Assembly: GCF_002211305.1 (NCBI RefSeq)
Contig: NZ_LOKW01000025.1
Span: 62,001-126,000, forward strand
Direction: 5' to 3'
Length of the DNA stretch: 64,000 bases
Source of the DNA: Rhizobium sp. R634
GTDB lineage: Bacteria > Pseudomonadota > Alphaproteobacteria > Rhizobiales > Rhizobiaceae
The position numbers and the translations under genes are program-made. This document shows, piece by piece, positions 1 through 8,907 of the stretch (positions are counted from its first letter, which is position 1; every line of letters begins with the position of its first letter). The notes below the pieces were generated by a model. That model was not told the DNA's origin and ran no database searches. It worked only from the letters and a program-made list of their open reading frames with translations.

Positions 1-137
1 GAGAATCCTTGCCACGTTCTCTGGCGATGCGCGACAAATGGCATCGGCGGTGGATGGATTTTAATCCTTGATAGACACCGACTCTAAGAAATAGAAACCT
101 TTTAAAATATCTTTGATTTTTTATAGGGAAGAAGCGC
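1..137. other. AT-rich region upstream of hemE, probable edge of the chromosomal replication origin
   Basis: No gene is seen here. The stretch from about 97 to 126 is clearly AT-rich against the GC-rich surroundings. A TTAA-N7-TTGA sequence at 102-116 is close to the CtrA consensus TTAA-N7-TTAA. In Caulobacter and Sinorhizobium meliloti the chromosomal origin lies beside hemE, so this position fits an origin edge. No convincing DnaA box is visible in these 137 bases, so the assignment rests on gene context and base composition. Confidence 0.4.
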
Positions 138-1169
138 TTGAGCGAAACGCGCCGAAAGATCATGAGGGTTCTCGATGGCGAAAGCCTCTCCCCTCCTCCT
201 CTCTGGCTGATGCGGCAGGCCGGACGTTACCTTCCGGAATATAGGGAGACGCGGGCAAAGGCCGGGAGCTTTCTCGATCTCTGCTACACGCCCGATTATG
301 CCGTTGAAGTGACATTGCAGCCGATCCGCCGCTACGGCTTTGATGCGGCCATCCTGTTTTCCGACATCCTCGTCATTCCCGATGCGATGAAACGAAACGT
401 CCGCTTCACCGAAGGCCATGGTCCTGAAATGGATCCGATCGATAAAGCCGGTATCGGCAGGCTGAACGGCGAAGAGGTTGTCGATTATCTCCATCCGGTT
501 CTGGAGACGGTGCGGCGGCTGCGCAGCGAGCTGCCTGACGAGACGACCCTGCTTGGCTTCTGCGGCGCGCCCTGGACGGTTGCGACCTATATGATCGCGG
601 GTCATGGAACGCCAGATCAAGCCCCTGCCCGTCTCTTCGCCTACAAGCATCCACGCGCTTTCGAGCATCTGCTGATGCTGCTGGCGGATGTGTCGGCCGA
701 TTATCTCGTCGCGCAGATCGATGCCGGCGCCGATGCCGTGCAGATCTTTGATTCCTGGGCCGGCGTTCTCGGCGAAAAGGAATTCGAAGCTTTTGCGATC
801 CGGCCTGTCGCCCGGATGATCACTTCGATCAGGTCGCGGCGGCCGCATGCCCGCATCATCGCCTTTGCCAAAGGCGCAGGCTACCAGCTGAAGACCTATC
901 GTCAGAAGACCGGTGCGGATGCGATCGGCCTCGATTGGTCGGTGCCATTGGCCTTTGCCGCCGAACTTCAGAAGGACGGGCCGGTTCAGGGCAATCTCGA
1001 TCCGATGCGCGTCGTTGCCGGCGGCAAGGCTTTGGAAGAAGGCATAGACGATATTCTCCAGCATCTCGGCAATGGGCCGCTGATCTTCAATCTCGGTCAC
1101 GGCATCACGCCGCAGGCCGACCCAGAACATGTGCGCATGCTGGTCGACCGCGTGCGGGGTCTGACGTGA
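138..1169 (+). CDS. hemE: Uroporphyrinogen decarboxylase
   Basis: This cytoplasmic enzyme removes four acetate carboxyls from uroporphyrinogen III to give coproporphyrinogen III in heme synthesis. The 343-residue length is normal for the family. The N-terminal signature LMRQAGRYLPEY is at residues 24-35, followed by the conserved segment around FSDILVIPDA. The start is a TTG at 138 with a good AGGGAAG ribosome site about six bases upstream; the next in-frame ATG (162) would still keep the signature. Its stop overlaps the GTG candidate start of hemJ, so the two heme genes are probably cotranscribed. hemE next to the origin is typical of alphaproteobacteria. Confidence 0.97.
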   Translation: MSETRRKIMRVLDGESLSPPPLWLMRQAGRYLPEYRETRAKAGSFLDLCYTPDYAVEVTLQPIRRYGFDAAILFSDILVIPDAMKRNVRFTEGHGPEMDPIDKAGIGRLNGEEVVDYLHPVLETVRRLRSELPDETTLLGFCGAPWTVATYMIAGHGTPDQAPARLFAYKHPRAFEHLLMLLADVSADYLVAQIDAGADAVQIFDSWAGVLGEKEFEAFAIRPVARMITSIRSRRPHARIIAFAKGAGYQLKTYRQKTGADAIGLDWSVPLAFAAELQKDGPVQGNLDPMRVVAGGKALEEGIDDILQHLGNGPLIFNLGHGITPQADPEHVRMLVDRVRGLT

Positions 1170-1708
1170 CGATGGAGAAGCAGACGGATCAGAGGACGGG
1201 CGCCTATGCCCGGCGCCGCGCGCATTTTGCGTTGGCCTTCTTCGCCCTGCTAGCGGTCGGGCTCTTCGCCTGGAGCCCGGACAATCTCTATCTCTGGATC
1301 AAGGCGCTCCACATCATCGCGGTGATCTCCTGGATGGCCGGATTGTTTTATATGCCGCGGCTGTTCATCTACCATACCGATGCCGAACCGGGTTCGGTGC
1401 AGTCGGAAACCTTCAAGGTGATGGAGCGCCGGCTGCTTCGGATCATCATGACGCCGGCAATGATGCTGACCTGGATTTTCGGTCTCTATCTGGCCTGGTC
1501 GGTCTATGGTTTCCAGGGCGGCTGGCTGCATGCGAAGATCGGTCTCGTCGTATTGCTGACCGGTGTTCATGTGTTCTTCAGCCGGGCTGTGAGGGCTTTC
1601 GAGCGGGATGAAAATCGCCGTTCCGCCCGCTATTGGCGGTTCATGAACGAGGCGCCGACGCTGCTGATGATCCTGATCGTGATCCTCGTCGTGGTGAAGC
1701 CATTTTGA
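1166..1708 (+). CDS. hemJ: Protoporphyrinogen IX oxidase, HemJ type
   Basis: HemJ is an integral membrane, heme-containing enzyme that oxidises protoporphyrinogen IX to protoporphyrin IX, the penultimate step of heme synthesis. The 180-residue product has four hydrophobic segments. The first two frame the motif ALHIIAVISWMAGLFYMPR, whose histidine is conserved in the UPF0093/HemJ family, and the last ends in KPF. Two starts are possible: GTG at 1166, which makes a GTGA overlap with the hemE stop and has GGGG upstream, or ATG at 1172. The longer open frame extends back into hemE and is not the true start. Coupling with hemE supports the heme role. Confidence 0.9.
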   Translation: MTMEKQTDQRTGAYARRRAHFALAFFALLAVGLFAWSPDNLYLWIKALHIIAVISWMAGLFYMPRLFIYHTDAEPGSVQSETFKVMERRLLRIIMTPAMMLTWIFGLYLAWSVYGFQGGWLHAKIGLVVLLTGVHVFFSRAVRAFERDENRRSARYWRFMNEAPTLLMILIVILVVVKPF

Positions 1709-1907
1709 GGAAAATCACCCCTCAGGTTAAATTTGCTTCATTTTAAGCAGCCCCCTTGCGGCGGCGATAACGAGTCGCTATTTTCCGCGCATCTCATCTA
1801 CGTGGCATGTGTGTAGAGTTCAGTCGTCTGCGAGCCCCTTTCGCAGTACCGAATACGACCCAACATCGCCTTTCCCCTTCAAAATTGAAAAGAGCATTGG
1901 TCACTTC
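1709..1907 (+). promoter_or_regulatory. Leader region of rho
   Basis: About 200 bases separate hemJ from rho. An inverted repeat, CTGCGA-N7-TCGCAG, lies at 1828-1846, followed by a pyrimidine-rich stretch at about 1868-1880. Rho genes are often autoregulated by premature termination in a long leader, and this gap would suit that. Only the repeat and spacing are visible; a regulatory role is inference. Confidence 0.3.
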
Positions 1908-3173
1908 ATGGCTGAAATGAAGCTTCAGGAACTTAAGAGTAAATCCCCGACGGATCTTCTGGCTTTTGCCGAGTCGCTCGAGGTCGAGAATGCAAGCACG
2001 ATGCGCAAGCAGGAACTGATGTTTGCGATTCTCAAGATGCTTGCCAGCCAGGATGTGGAAATCATCGGCGAAGGGGTCGTCGAAGTGCTGCAGGACGGTT
2101 TCGGCTTCCTGCGTTCCGCCAATGCCAATTACCTGCCGGGTCCCGACGACATTTATATTTCCCCGTCGCAGATCCGCCGGTTCTCGCTGAAGACAGGCGA
2201 TACGGTCGAAGGGCCCATCCGCGGACCGAAGGAAGGCGAACGCTATTTCGCGCTGCTGAAGGTCAACACCATCAATTTCGACGATCCGGAAAAGATCCGT
2301 CACAAGGTCCATTTCGACAATCTGACGCCGCTCTATCCGAACGAGCGTTTCAAGATGGAACTGGATATTCCGACCTCCAAGGATCTGTCGCCGCGCGTGA
2401 TCGATCTGGTGGCGCCGCTCGGCAAGGGCCAGCGCGGCCTGATCGTCGCGCCGCCGCGCACCGGTAAGACCGTGCTGCTGCAGAACATCGCGCATTCGAT
2501 CACGGCAAACCATCCGGAATGCTATCTCATCGTTCTCCTGATCGACGAACGCCCTGAGGAAGTGACCGACATGCAGCGTTCCGTTCGCGGCGAGGTCATC
2601 TCTTCGACCTTCGACGAGCCGGCGGTTCGTCACGTCCAGGTCGCCGAAATGGTCATCGAAAAGGCGAAGCGCCTGGTCGAGCACGGACGCGACGTCGTCA
2701 TCCTGCTCGATTCGATCACCCGTCTCGGTCGCGCTTACAACACCGTCGTTCCTTCTTCCGGCAAGGTTCTGACTGGCGGTGTCGATGCCAACGCGCTTCA
2801 GCGTCCGAAGCGCTTCTTCGGCGCCGCGCGCAATATCGAGGAAGGCGGTTCGCTGACGATCATCGCCACGGCGCTGATCGATACCGGCAGCCGTATGGAC
2901 GAAGTTATTTTCGAAGAATTCAAAGGCACCGGCAACTCGGAAATCGTGCTCGACCGCAAGGTCGCCGACAAGCGCATCTTCCCGGCCATGGATATTCTCA
3001 AGTCCGGCACGCGTAAGGAAGACCTGCTGGTTCCGCGCCAGGATCTGCAGAAGATCTTCGTGCTGCGCCGTATCTTGGCGCCGATGGGCACGACCGACGC
3101 GATCGAATTCCTCATCGACAAGCTCAAGCAGACGAAGAACAATTCCGACTTCTTCGATTCGATGAATACCTAA
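1908..3173 (+). CDS. rho: Transcription termination factor Rho
   Basis: Rho is a hexameric RNA helicase that loads on nascent RNA and releases RNA polymerase. The chosen ATG at 1908 gives 421 residues, the normal rhizobial length, beginning MAEMKLQELKSK. An upstream extension to 1809 has no family support. The N-terminal helical region is followed by the RNA-binding cold-shock fold with DGFGFLRS near residues 64-71. The Walker A segment APPRTGKT is near 181-188, with the Walker B region VVILLDSITRLGRAYN further on. The protein is complete. The gene stands alone between its leader and a strong hairpin terminator. Confidence 0.97.
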   Translation: MAEMKLQELKSKSPTDLLAFAESLEVENASTMRKQELMFAILKMLASQDVEIIGEGVVEVLQDGFGFLRSANANYLPGPDDIYISPSQIRRFSLKTGDTVEGPIRGPKEGERYFALLKVNTINFDDPEKIRHKVHFDNLTPLYPNERFKMELDIPTSKDLSPRVIDLVAPLGKGQRGLIVAPPRTGKTVLLQNIAHSITANHPECYLIVLLIDERPEEVTDMQRSVRGEVISSTFDEPAVRHVQVAEMVIEKAKRLVEHGRDVVILLDSITRLGRAYNTVVPSSGKVLTGGVDANALQRPKRFFGAARNIEEGGSLTIIATALIDTGSRMDEVIFEEFKGTGNSEIVLDRKVADKRIFPAMDILKSGTRKEDLLVPRQDLQKIFVLRRILAPMGTTDAIEFLIDKLKQTKNNSDFFDSMNT

Positions 3174-3197
3174 TCCTTAGCCGGATTCATCTACGAG

Positions 3198-3236
3198 AGC
3201 TGGTGGCATCGTCGTGATGCCGCCAGCTTTTCTATT
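3198..3236 (+). terminator. Intrinsic terminator of rho
   Basis: A 12-base stem, AGCTGGTGGCAT at 3198-3209 paired with ATGCCGCCAGCT at 3217-3228 (one G-T wobble), has a seven-base loop and a T-rich tail to 3236. It lies 24 bases after the rho stop. Confidence 0.85.
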
Positions 3237-3275
3237 TAGAGAGACCGACTCGGATTCGAACCGATAGACAGACGC

Positions 3276-4595
3276 ATGGCCATATCGCATGACACCATAT
3301 ATGCCCTCTCAAGCGGGGCGCCGCCTTCGGGCGTCTCGGTGGTTCGCATCAGCGGGCCAGCGACCAAGGACGTGCTTGTGAGCCTCATCGGCTCGGTTCC
3401 CGCCGATCGGGCGGCGGCCTATCGAACGATTCGAACTCGTAACAATGAGCCGATCGATCGCGGTCTGGCGCTGTTTTTTCCCGCGCCCAACTCGTTTACC
3501 GGCGAGGACGTTGCCGAGTTGCAGATCCATGGCAGCAAAGCTGTCCTGGCCGCATTGTTTCAGGCGCTTGGTGAATTTCCCAATGTTCGTATGGCCGTCG
3601 AAGGAGAGTTCTCGCGACGAGCCTTCGAAAACGGCAAGCTGGATCTTGTCGAAGTTGAGGGACTGGCCGATCTGATCGGCGCTGAAACGGAAATGCAGCG
3701 TCGCCTCGCCGTCGAACATAGCGCCGGCGGCCTGTCGGCGATTTACGATTCGTGGGCGGAACGATTAACCCGTGCGCGGGCCCTGATCGAAGCGGAATTG
3801 GATTTTCCGGATGAAGACGATGTGCCGGGCTCCGTCTCGGATATGGTCTGGTCCGATATGGAGACGCTTCGCGCGGATATCGCTCAGCATTTGAGCGCTG
3901 CTTCGGCGGGGGAAATCATCAGGGACGGCTTCAAGGTGGTGATCGCCGGCGCACCGAATGCCGGTAAATCGAGCCTGTTGAACGCCTTGGCGCGCCGTGA
4001 CGTCGCGATCGTCACCGACATCGCCGGAACGACGCGCGATGTGCTGCATCTCGATCTCGATATCGATGGCTATCTTGTGAAACTCTACGATACGGCCGGC
4101 CTCCGGGAGACGGAGGACCGGGTGGAGATGGAAGGCGTGCGGCGGGCGCGTGTTGCCCTTCTTAACGCCGATCTCGTGCTGCTGCTGGTCGACATGACCA
4201 GTCCCGAGATACCTGGCGACTTGGAGCCGACTTTTCCGCATGTTACTGTCGGCACGAAGAAGGACCTTATCGGTATCGCCCCTGGCCGGTACGACCTGCA
4301 GATCTCCACGACGACAGGCGATGGTTTGCCGGAGCTGCGGCAGCTGATCGGCAGGGTCGTCGCAGCTCGCTTCGGTGGCCTGTCCATGGCGATTCCCAGC
4401 CGGCAAAGGCATAAGGATTCGCTGGCGAAATGTTTGTCGGCCCTCGACGAGGCGATTTCGCAGGTCGATGTGGATCTGGAACTGCGAACCGAGCAGCTTC
4501 GAGTTGCCGCCGACTATCTGGGTAGGATTACCGGTCGAGTGGATGTCGAGCAGCTGCTTGGGGTGATCTTCTCGGAGTTTTGTATCGGCAAATGA
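3276..4595 (+). CDS. mnmE: tRNA uridine-5-carboxymethylaminomethyl modification GTPase MnmE
   Basis: MnmE with MnmG installs the (carboxymethyl)aminomethyl group at the wobble uridine of certain tRNAs. The 439-residue protein has the N-terminal tetrahydrofolate-binding domain, a central helical region, and an inserted GTPase domain. G1 is GAPNAGKSS near residues 225-233 and the G3 region is DTAGLRETED near 272. The C-terminal CIGK tetrapeptide carries the catalytic cysteine. All family hallmarks are present. It is followed by mnmG after about 70 bases, so partner subunits are adjacent and probably coexpressed. Confidence 0.97.
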   Translation: MAISHDTIYALSSGAPPSGVSVVRISGPATKDVLVSLIGSVPADRAAAYRTIRTRNNEPIDRGLALFFPAPNSFTGEDVAELQIHGSKAVLAALFQALGEFPNVRMAVEGEFSRRAFENGKLDLVEVEGLADLIGAETEMQRRLAVEHSAGGLSAIYDSWAERLTRARALIEAELDFPDEDDVPGSVSDMVWSDMETLRADIAQHLSAASAGEIIRDGFKVVIAGAPNAGKSSLLNALARRDVAIVTDIAGTTRDVLHLDLDIDGYLVKLYDTAGLRETEDRVEMEGVRRARVALLNADLVLLLVDMTSPEIPGDLEPTFPHVTVGTKKDLIGIAPGRYDLQISTTTGDGLPELRQLIGRVVAARFGGLSMAIPSRQRHKDSLAKCLSALDEAISQVDVDLELRTEQLRVAADYLGRITGRVDVEQLLGVIFSEFCIGK

Positions 4596-4608
4596 TTCAC
4601 GTGAAACC
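4593..4608. promoter_or_regulatory. parS-like centromere site
   Basis: TGATTCACGTGAAACC matches the 16-base parS consensus (TGTTTCACGTGAAACA) at 14 of 16 positions and overlaps the end of mnmE. It lies about 2.6 kb upstream of parA. Single near-matches can arise by chance, but the clustering near parAB favours a real ParB site. Confidence 0.55.
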
Positions 4609-4667
4609 TTTCAGCCTGGACGGCTGACCGGTCTCAGATGAAGCTACCGCCGGATTGGAGTCTTGGA

Positions 4668-6545
4668 ATGACCGTAGATGTCTATGATGTGATTGTGATC
4701 GGCGGCGGCCATGCGGGGTCGGAGGCGGCGAGCGCAGCTGCGCGGCTTGGCGCGAAGACCGCGCTTGTTACGCACAGGCGGGACACGATCGGCGTCATGT
4801 CGTGCAATCCGGCCATTGGCGGACTCGGAAAGGGTCATCTCGTGCGCGAGATCGACGCTATGGATGGTTTGATGGGCCGGATCGCCGATGCCGCCGGCAT
4901 TCAATTCAGAATGCTGAACAAGAAGAAGGGTGCGGCCGTTCGCGGACCGCGGACGCAGGCGGATCGAAAGCTTTACCGGCTGGCGATGCTGGCCGCTATC
5001 GAAGCGACGCCGGGTCTCGACATTATCGAAGGGGATGTGTTCGATCTGGATGTCGTTGATGGCGGCGTGACGGGTGTCATCATGAAGGATGGCCGAACCT
5101 TTAAAACGCCTGCGGTGGTTTTGACGACGGGCACCTTTCTTCGCGGCCTTATCCATATCGGTTCGGAAAAGACCCCGGCCGGTCGTGTCGGCGAAGCGCC
5201 TTCGATGGGACTGTCCGCCACGCTGGCGCGGCTCGGCTTGCGGTTGGGGCGCTTGAAGACAGGAACGCCGGCGCGGCTGGACGGAAAGACGATCGACTGG
5301 CAGTCCGTGGGCCGGCAGGGCGCCGACGAGGAGCTCGTCCCCTTCTCCTTTATGACCGATCGAATTACGACGCCGCAGATCGACTGCGGGGTGACGAGGA
5401 CCACTGAAGCGACACACCGCATTATCGTCGAGAACATCATGCGGTCGGCAATGTATTCCGGCCAGATCGAGGGTGTTGGCCCGCGCTATTGCCCCTCGAT
5501 CGAAGACAAGCTGGTGAAATTCGGCGAGCGGGATGGACATCAGGTCTTTCTCGAGCCGGAGGGTCTGGATGACGACACCGTTTATCCGAACGGGATTTCG
5601 ACCTCCCTGCCGGCAGAGGTTCAGGCAGATTTCATCAAGACCATTCCTGGTCTCGAAGCGGTGAAAATCCTGCAACCGGGTTATGCCATCGAATATGACC
5701 ATGTCGATCCGCGGGAGCTGACGCCGTCGCTGGAGGTCAAGCGGCTGAAAGGATTGTTCCTCGCCGGCCAGATCAACGGCACCACCGGTTATGAGGAGGC
5801 GGCCGCTCAGGGCCTGGCGGCCGGTTTGAATGCTGCATTGCACAGCAGCGATTCGGATCCGTTCCAATTCAGCCGAACGAACTCCTATATCGGTGTGATG
5901 ATCGATGACCTCACCTCGCGCGGCGTTACGGAACCGTATCGAATGTTCACGTCGCGGGCCGAGTATCGGCTGACATTGCGCGCGGACAATGCCGATATCC
6001 GCTTGACGCCCCTGGCGATGCAGCTCGGCTGTGCGAGCGGCGAGCGTGGGGAGCGATTCACCGCCTACCAGGCGGAAATCGAGGGCGGCCGAGCTTTGCT
6101 CCAATCGCTGGCCGTGACGCCGAACGAAGCGCGGCGGGCGGGCTTGAACATCAACCTCGATGGACAGCGCCGCACTGCCTATGATCTCTTGTCCTATCCG
6201 AACTACGATTTCGCCGAACTTCAGCGCGTATGGCCCGAGACCCTCGGGGCAATCGCACCCAAGGTCGCAGAGGCGCTGGAAATCGAAGCGGGTTATTCGG
6301 TTTACCTGGATCGGCAAGCCACGGCGATTGCCGATCAACAACGAGATGAGCAGCGGCAGATACCGCAGGATTTCGACTACAGCGGTCTTTCTGGACTTTC
6401 AAACGAACTGAAGGCCAAGCTGAATGCGGCCCGTCCCGTGAATATTGCTCAGGCGTCTGTTGTTGAAGGAATGACGCCGGCGGCCATCGCGCTGCTGTTG
6501 GTGCATCTCCGTCGACTCAATTCCCCGGCGCGGCAAAGCGCCTGA
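4668..6545 (+). CDS. mnmG: tRNA uridine-5-carboxymethylaminomethyl modification enzyme MnmG
   Basis: MnmG (GidA) is the FAD- and NADH-dependent partner of MnmE in modifying wobble U34 of tRNA. The dinucleotide-binding motif GGGHAG occupies residues 12-17, followed by the family signature around GGLGKGHLVREIDAMDG. The conserved TGTFLRG segment and the C-terminal helical domain are also present. The start at 4668 is preferred over the upstream in-frame ATG at 4638 because GGAG sits seven bases before it and it gives 625 residues, the standard length. The gene lies between mnmE and rsmG, the conserved order near alphaproteobacterial origins. Confidence 0.97.
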   Translation: MTVDVYDVIVIGGGHAGSEAASAAARLGAKTALVTHRRDTIGVMSCNPAIGGLGKGHLVREIDAMDGLMGRIADAAGIQFRMLNKKKGAAVRGPRTQADRKLYRLAMLAAIEATPGLDIIEGDVFDLDVVDGGVTGVIMKDGRTFKTPAVVLTTGTFLRGLIHIGSEKTPAGRVGEAPSMGLSATLARLGLRLGRLKTGTPARLDGKTIDWQSVGRQGADEELVPFSFMTDRITTPQIDCGVTRTTEATHRIIVENIMRSAMYSGQIEGVGPRYCPSIEDKLVKFGERDGHQVFLEPEGLDDDTVYPNGISTSLPAEVQADFIKTIPGLEAVKILQPGYAIEYDHVDPRELTPSLEVKRLKGLFLAGQINGTTGYEEAAAQGLAAGLNAALHSSDSDPFQFSRTNSYIGVMIDDLTSRGVTEPYRMFTSRAEYRLTLRADNADIRLTPLAMQLGCASGERGERFTAYQAEIEGGRALLQSLAVTPNEARRAGLNINLDGQRRTAYDLLSYPNYDFAELQRVWPETLGAIAPKVAEALEIEAGYSVYLDRQATAIADQQRDEQRQIPQDFDYSGLSGLSNELKAKLNAARPVNIAQASVVEGMTPAAIALLLVHLRRLNSPARQSA

Positions 6546-6569
6546 CACAAAAGTTGAGAGTCCCTCAGA

Positions 6570-7187
6570 ATGGAATTAAACGGTTTGCGTGTTTCACGTG
6601 AAACACAGGAGCGGCTTCGACACTTCGCCACGCTGTTCCAGAAGTGGGCAAAAACCATCAATCTGGTGGCGCCATCAACCCTTGCCGATCTGTGGCACCG
6701 GCATATTGCCGACAGCAGCCAAATCTTCCAGATCCATCCCAAGCCGGTCACCTGGGTAGACCTGGGAAGCGGTGGCGGTTTCCCTGGCGTCATTACCGCG
6801 ATCTTTCTGGCGGAGCTGCAGGACGGATGGGTCCATCTGGTGGAAAGCAACCACAAGAAGGCGGCATTCCTGCGAACGGCGTTACGGGAAACGGAGGCGC
6901 GGGGAAGCGTTCACGCCATTCGAATCGAGGATGCCCCTGCGGAAATCGGCGAATGCGGGGCGATCTCCGCACGCGCGCTGACCGATCTCGACGGGCTTAT
7001 TGCCTATTCCGCGCCCTGGATGCTGTCGCAAGAAAATTGTCACGGCTTTTTTCACAAAGGCCGGGATTACCTGAGGGAAATCGAGAAAGCGCGTGGCCGC
7101 TGGGAATTCGATCTGCTAGAACATAAGAGCGCCGTTGAGCAGGAATCTGTTATTTTGGAAGTATCGAATCTCCGGCGCTTGGTTTAA
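6570..7187 (+). CDS. rsmG: 16S rRNA (guanine(527)-N7)-methyltransferase
   Basis: RsmG methylates N7 of G527 in 16S rRNA using S-adenosylmethionine. The 205-residue protein has the SAM-binding motif VDLGSGGGFPG near residues 63-73 and the acidic VESNHKKAAFL strand after it. It starts 24 bases after mnmG and ends 19 bases before parA, so it is probably part of one transcription unit. Codons 7-12 (residues RVSRET) are written by a perfect parS site, so the N-terminal sequence is constrained both as protein and as DNA. Confidence 0.95.
   Translation: MELNGLRVSRETQERLRHFATLFQKWAKTINLVAPSTLADLWHRHIADSSQIFQIHPKPVTWVDLGSGGGFPGVITAIFLAELQDGWVHLVESNHKKAAFLRTALRETEARGSVHAIRIEDAPAEIGECGAISARALTDLDGLIAYSAPWMLSQENCHGFFHKGRDYLREIEKARGRWEFDLLEHKSAVEQESVILEVSNLRRLV
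6590..6605. promoter_or_regulatory. parS centromere site, perfect 16-base palindrome
   Basis: TGTTTCACGTGAAACA matches the bacterial parS consensus at all 16 positions. It lies within the first codons of rsmG and about 600 bases upstream of parA. ParB would load here and spread to form the partition complex. Confidence 0.92.
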
Positions 7188-7206
7188 CAAATCGGATATT
7201 GCAGCA

Positions 7207-8001
7207 ATGGCTGGCGAACGACATCGGATAATCACCATCGCAAATCAGAAGGGTGGTGTCGGCAAGACGACCACTGCAATCAACCTGGCAACTGCGCTTG
7301 CCGCCATTGGCGAACGTGTCTTGATCGTCGATCTCGACCCGCAGGGCAATGCCAGCACCGGCCTCGGCATCGATCGCCGCAACCGCAAACTTTCCTCCTA
7401 TGATCTGATGATCGGTGATCACGGTATCAGCGAAGTAACGCTGGAAACCGCCGTGCCCAACCTGTTCATCGTTCCCTCGACGATGGATCTGCTCGGGGTC
7501 GAAATGGAGATCGCGCAGGAAAGCGATCGTGTCTTCAAATTGCGCAAGGCGCTATCGTCGCCGGAAGCGATGGCCTTCTCCTATATTCTTCTGGACTGCC
7601 CGCCATCGTTCAATCTGCTGACGATGAATGCCATGGCGGCCGCGCATTCGGTGCTGGTACCGCTGCAATGCGAGTTTTTCGCGCTGGAGGGATTGAGCCA
7701 ATTGCTTGAGACCGTCAGTCAGGTTCGCCGAACCGTCAATCCGCGACTGGATATCCAGGGTATCGTGCTGACGATGTTCGATGCGCGCAACAATCTCGCG
7801 CAGCAGGTCGTCAATGATGTGCGCACGCATCTCGGTGAGAAGGTTTATCATACCTTAATCCCGCGCAATGTGCGGGTTTCGGAGGCGCCCTCCTACGGCA
7901 AGCCAGCAATTCTTTACGATCTGAAATGTGCGGGCAGCCAGGCTTATCTGCAGCTGGCCTCCGAGGTTATCCAGCGCGAACGCCAAAGATTGGCTGCCTG
8001 A
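7207..8001 (+). CDS. parA: Chromosome partitioning ATPase ParA
   Basis: ParA is the dimerising ATPase that binds DNA non-specifically and drives segregation of ParB-parS complexes. The start at 7207 gives 264 residues beginning MAGERHRIITIANQ; an upstream frame back to 7135 overlaps rsmG and is not needed. The deviant Walker A motif KGGVGKT is at residues 15-21, the switch region DLDPQGNAS follows, and the Walker B segment is ILLDCPP. The length and lack of an N-terminal helix-turn-helix mark it as the small chromosomal (Soj) type rather than a plasmid RepA. parB follows after 24 bases. Confidence 0.97.
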   Translation: MAGERHRIITIANQKGGVGKTTTAINLATALAAIGERVLIVDLDPQGNASTGLGIDRRNRKLSSYDLMIGDHGISEVTLETAVPNLFIVPSTMDLLGVEMEIAQESDRVFKLRKALSSPEAMAFSYILLDCPPSFNLLTMNAMAAAHSVLVPLQCEFFALEGLSQLLETVSQVRRTVNPRLDIQGIVLTMFDARNNLAQQVVNDVRTHLGEKVYHTLIPRNVRVSEAPSYGKPAILYDLKCAGSQAYLQLASEVIQRERQRLAA

Positions 8002-8025
8002 TATTATTGCATGAGGGTCTAGGTC

Positions 8026-8907
8026 ATGAATGACGATGTATCGAAAAGACGTTTGGGCCGCGGCCTTGCGGCGCTGATCGGCGAAATGGATCAGCCTGTT
8101 CCAGTCGAAGCTGACCGGGCTGTCAGTGCCGATAGGATGATTCCGATCGAGTTCGTCAGCCGTAACCCTCGCAACCCTCGCCGTTTCTTCGACGATACCG
8201 AGCTGCACGATCTCGCCAGTTCGATTCGCCAGCATGGCATCGTGCAGCCCATCGTCGTGCGGACGATGGGTCGGGATCAGTATGAGATCATCGCCGGCGA
8301 ACGGCGCTGGCGCGCCGCCCAGCTTGCCGGGCTGATCGAAATTCCGGTCATTATCCGTGATGTCGACGACAAGACCGCACTGGAAATCGCGATCGTCGAA
8401 AACGTCCAGCGGGCGGATCTCAATCCGCTTGAAGAGGCTTTGGGCTACGAGCAACTCATCGCTGAATATGGCTATACCCAGAACGACCTCGGCGAAATCA
8501 TCGGCAAGAGCCGCAGCCATGTTGCCAATTCATTGCGGCTTTTGAAGCTGCCGGATCCGGTGCGCGATCTGCTTGCCGCCGGTAGCCTGTCGGCCGGGCA
8601 TGCGCGTGCGCTTGTTTCGACGCCGGATCCCGCCAGCCTTGCTCGAACCATCGTCGCGAAGGGCATGTCGGTGCGCGACGCGGAAAAACTGGCGCAGAAT
8701 AACATCAAGGCGCAGTCGGAGCCGCAGCAGCCGGCCTTGCGGCGGGATCAGAAGGATTCCGACACACTGGCCCTGGAAAGAACATTGTCTGATGCGCTTG
8801 GTCTTGAGGTTTCGATCAATCACAAGACCAGCGGTGGCCAGATCAAGATTTCCTACAAATCGCTGGAGCAGCTCGAAGAGATCTGCCGCCTGCTCGAGCG
8901 GCGCTAA
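8026..8907 (+). CDS. parB: Chromosome partitioning protein ParB
   Basis: ParB binds parS and forms a CTP-dependent sliding clamp on DNA. The 293-residue protein begins with the conserved SKRRLGRGLAALIGE segment that contacts ParA. The CTP-binding motif GERRWRAAQ is near residue 90, then a helix-turn-helix region (GKSRSHVANSLRLLKLP), and a short C-terminal dimerisation domain ending EEICRLLERR. It is downstream of parA and within 4.5 kb of two parS-like sites. Its stop codon abuts the stop codon of the convergent holA with no base between. Confidence 0.97.
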   Translation: MNDDVSKRRLGRGLAALIGEMDQPVPVEADRAVSADRMIPIEFVSRNPRNPRRFFDDTELHDLASSIRQHGIVQPIVVRTMGRDQYEIIAGERRWRAAQLAGLIEIPVIIRDVDDKTALEIAIVENVQRADLNPLEEALGYEQLIAEYGYTQNDLGEIIGKSRSHVANSLRLLKLPDPVRDLLAAGSLSAGHARALVSTPDPASLARTIVAKGMSVRDAEKLAQNNIKAQSEPQQPALRRDQKDSDTLALERTLSDALGLEVSINHKTSGGQIKISYKSLEQLEEICRLLERR

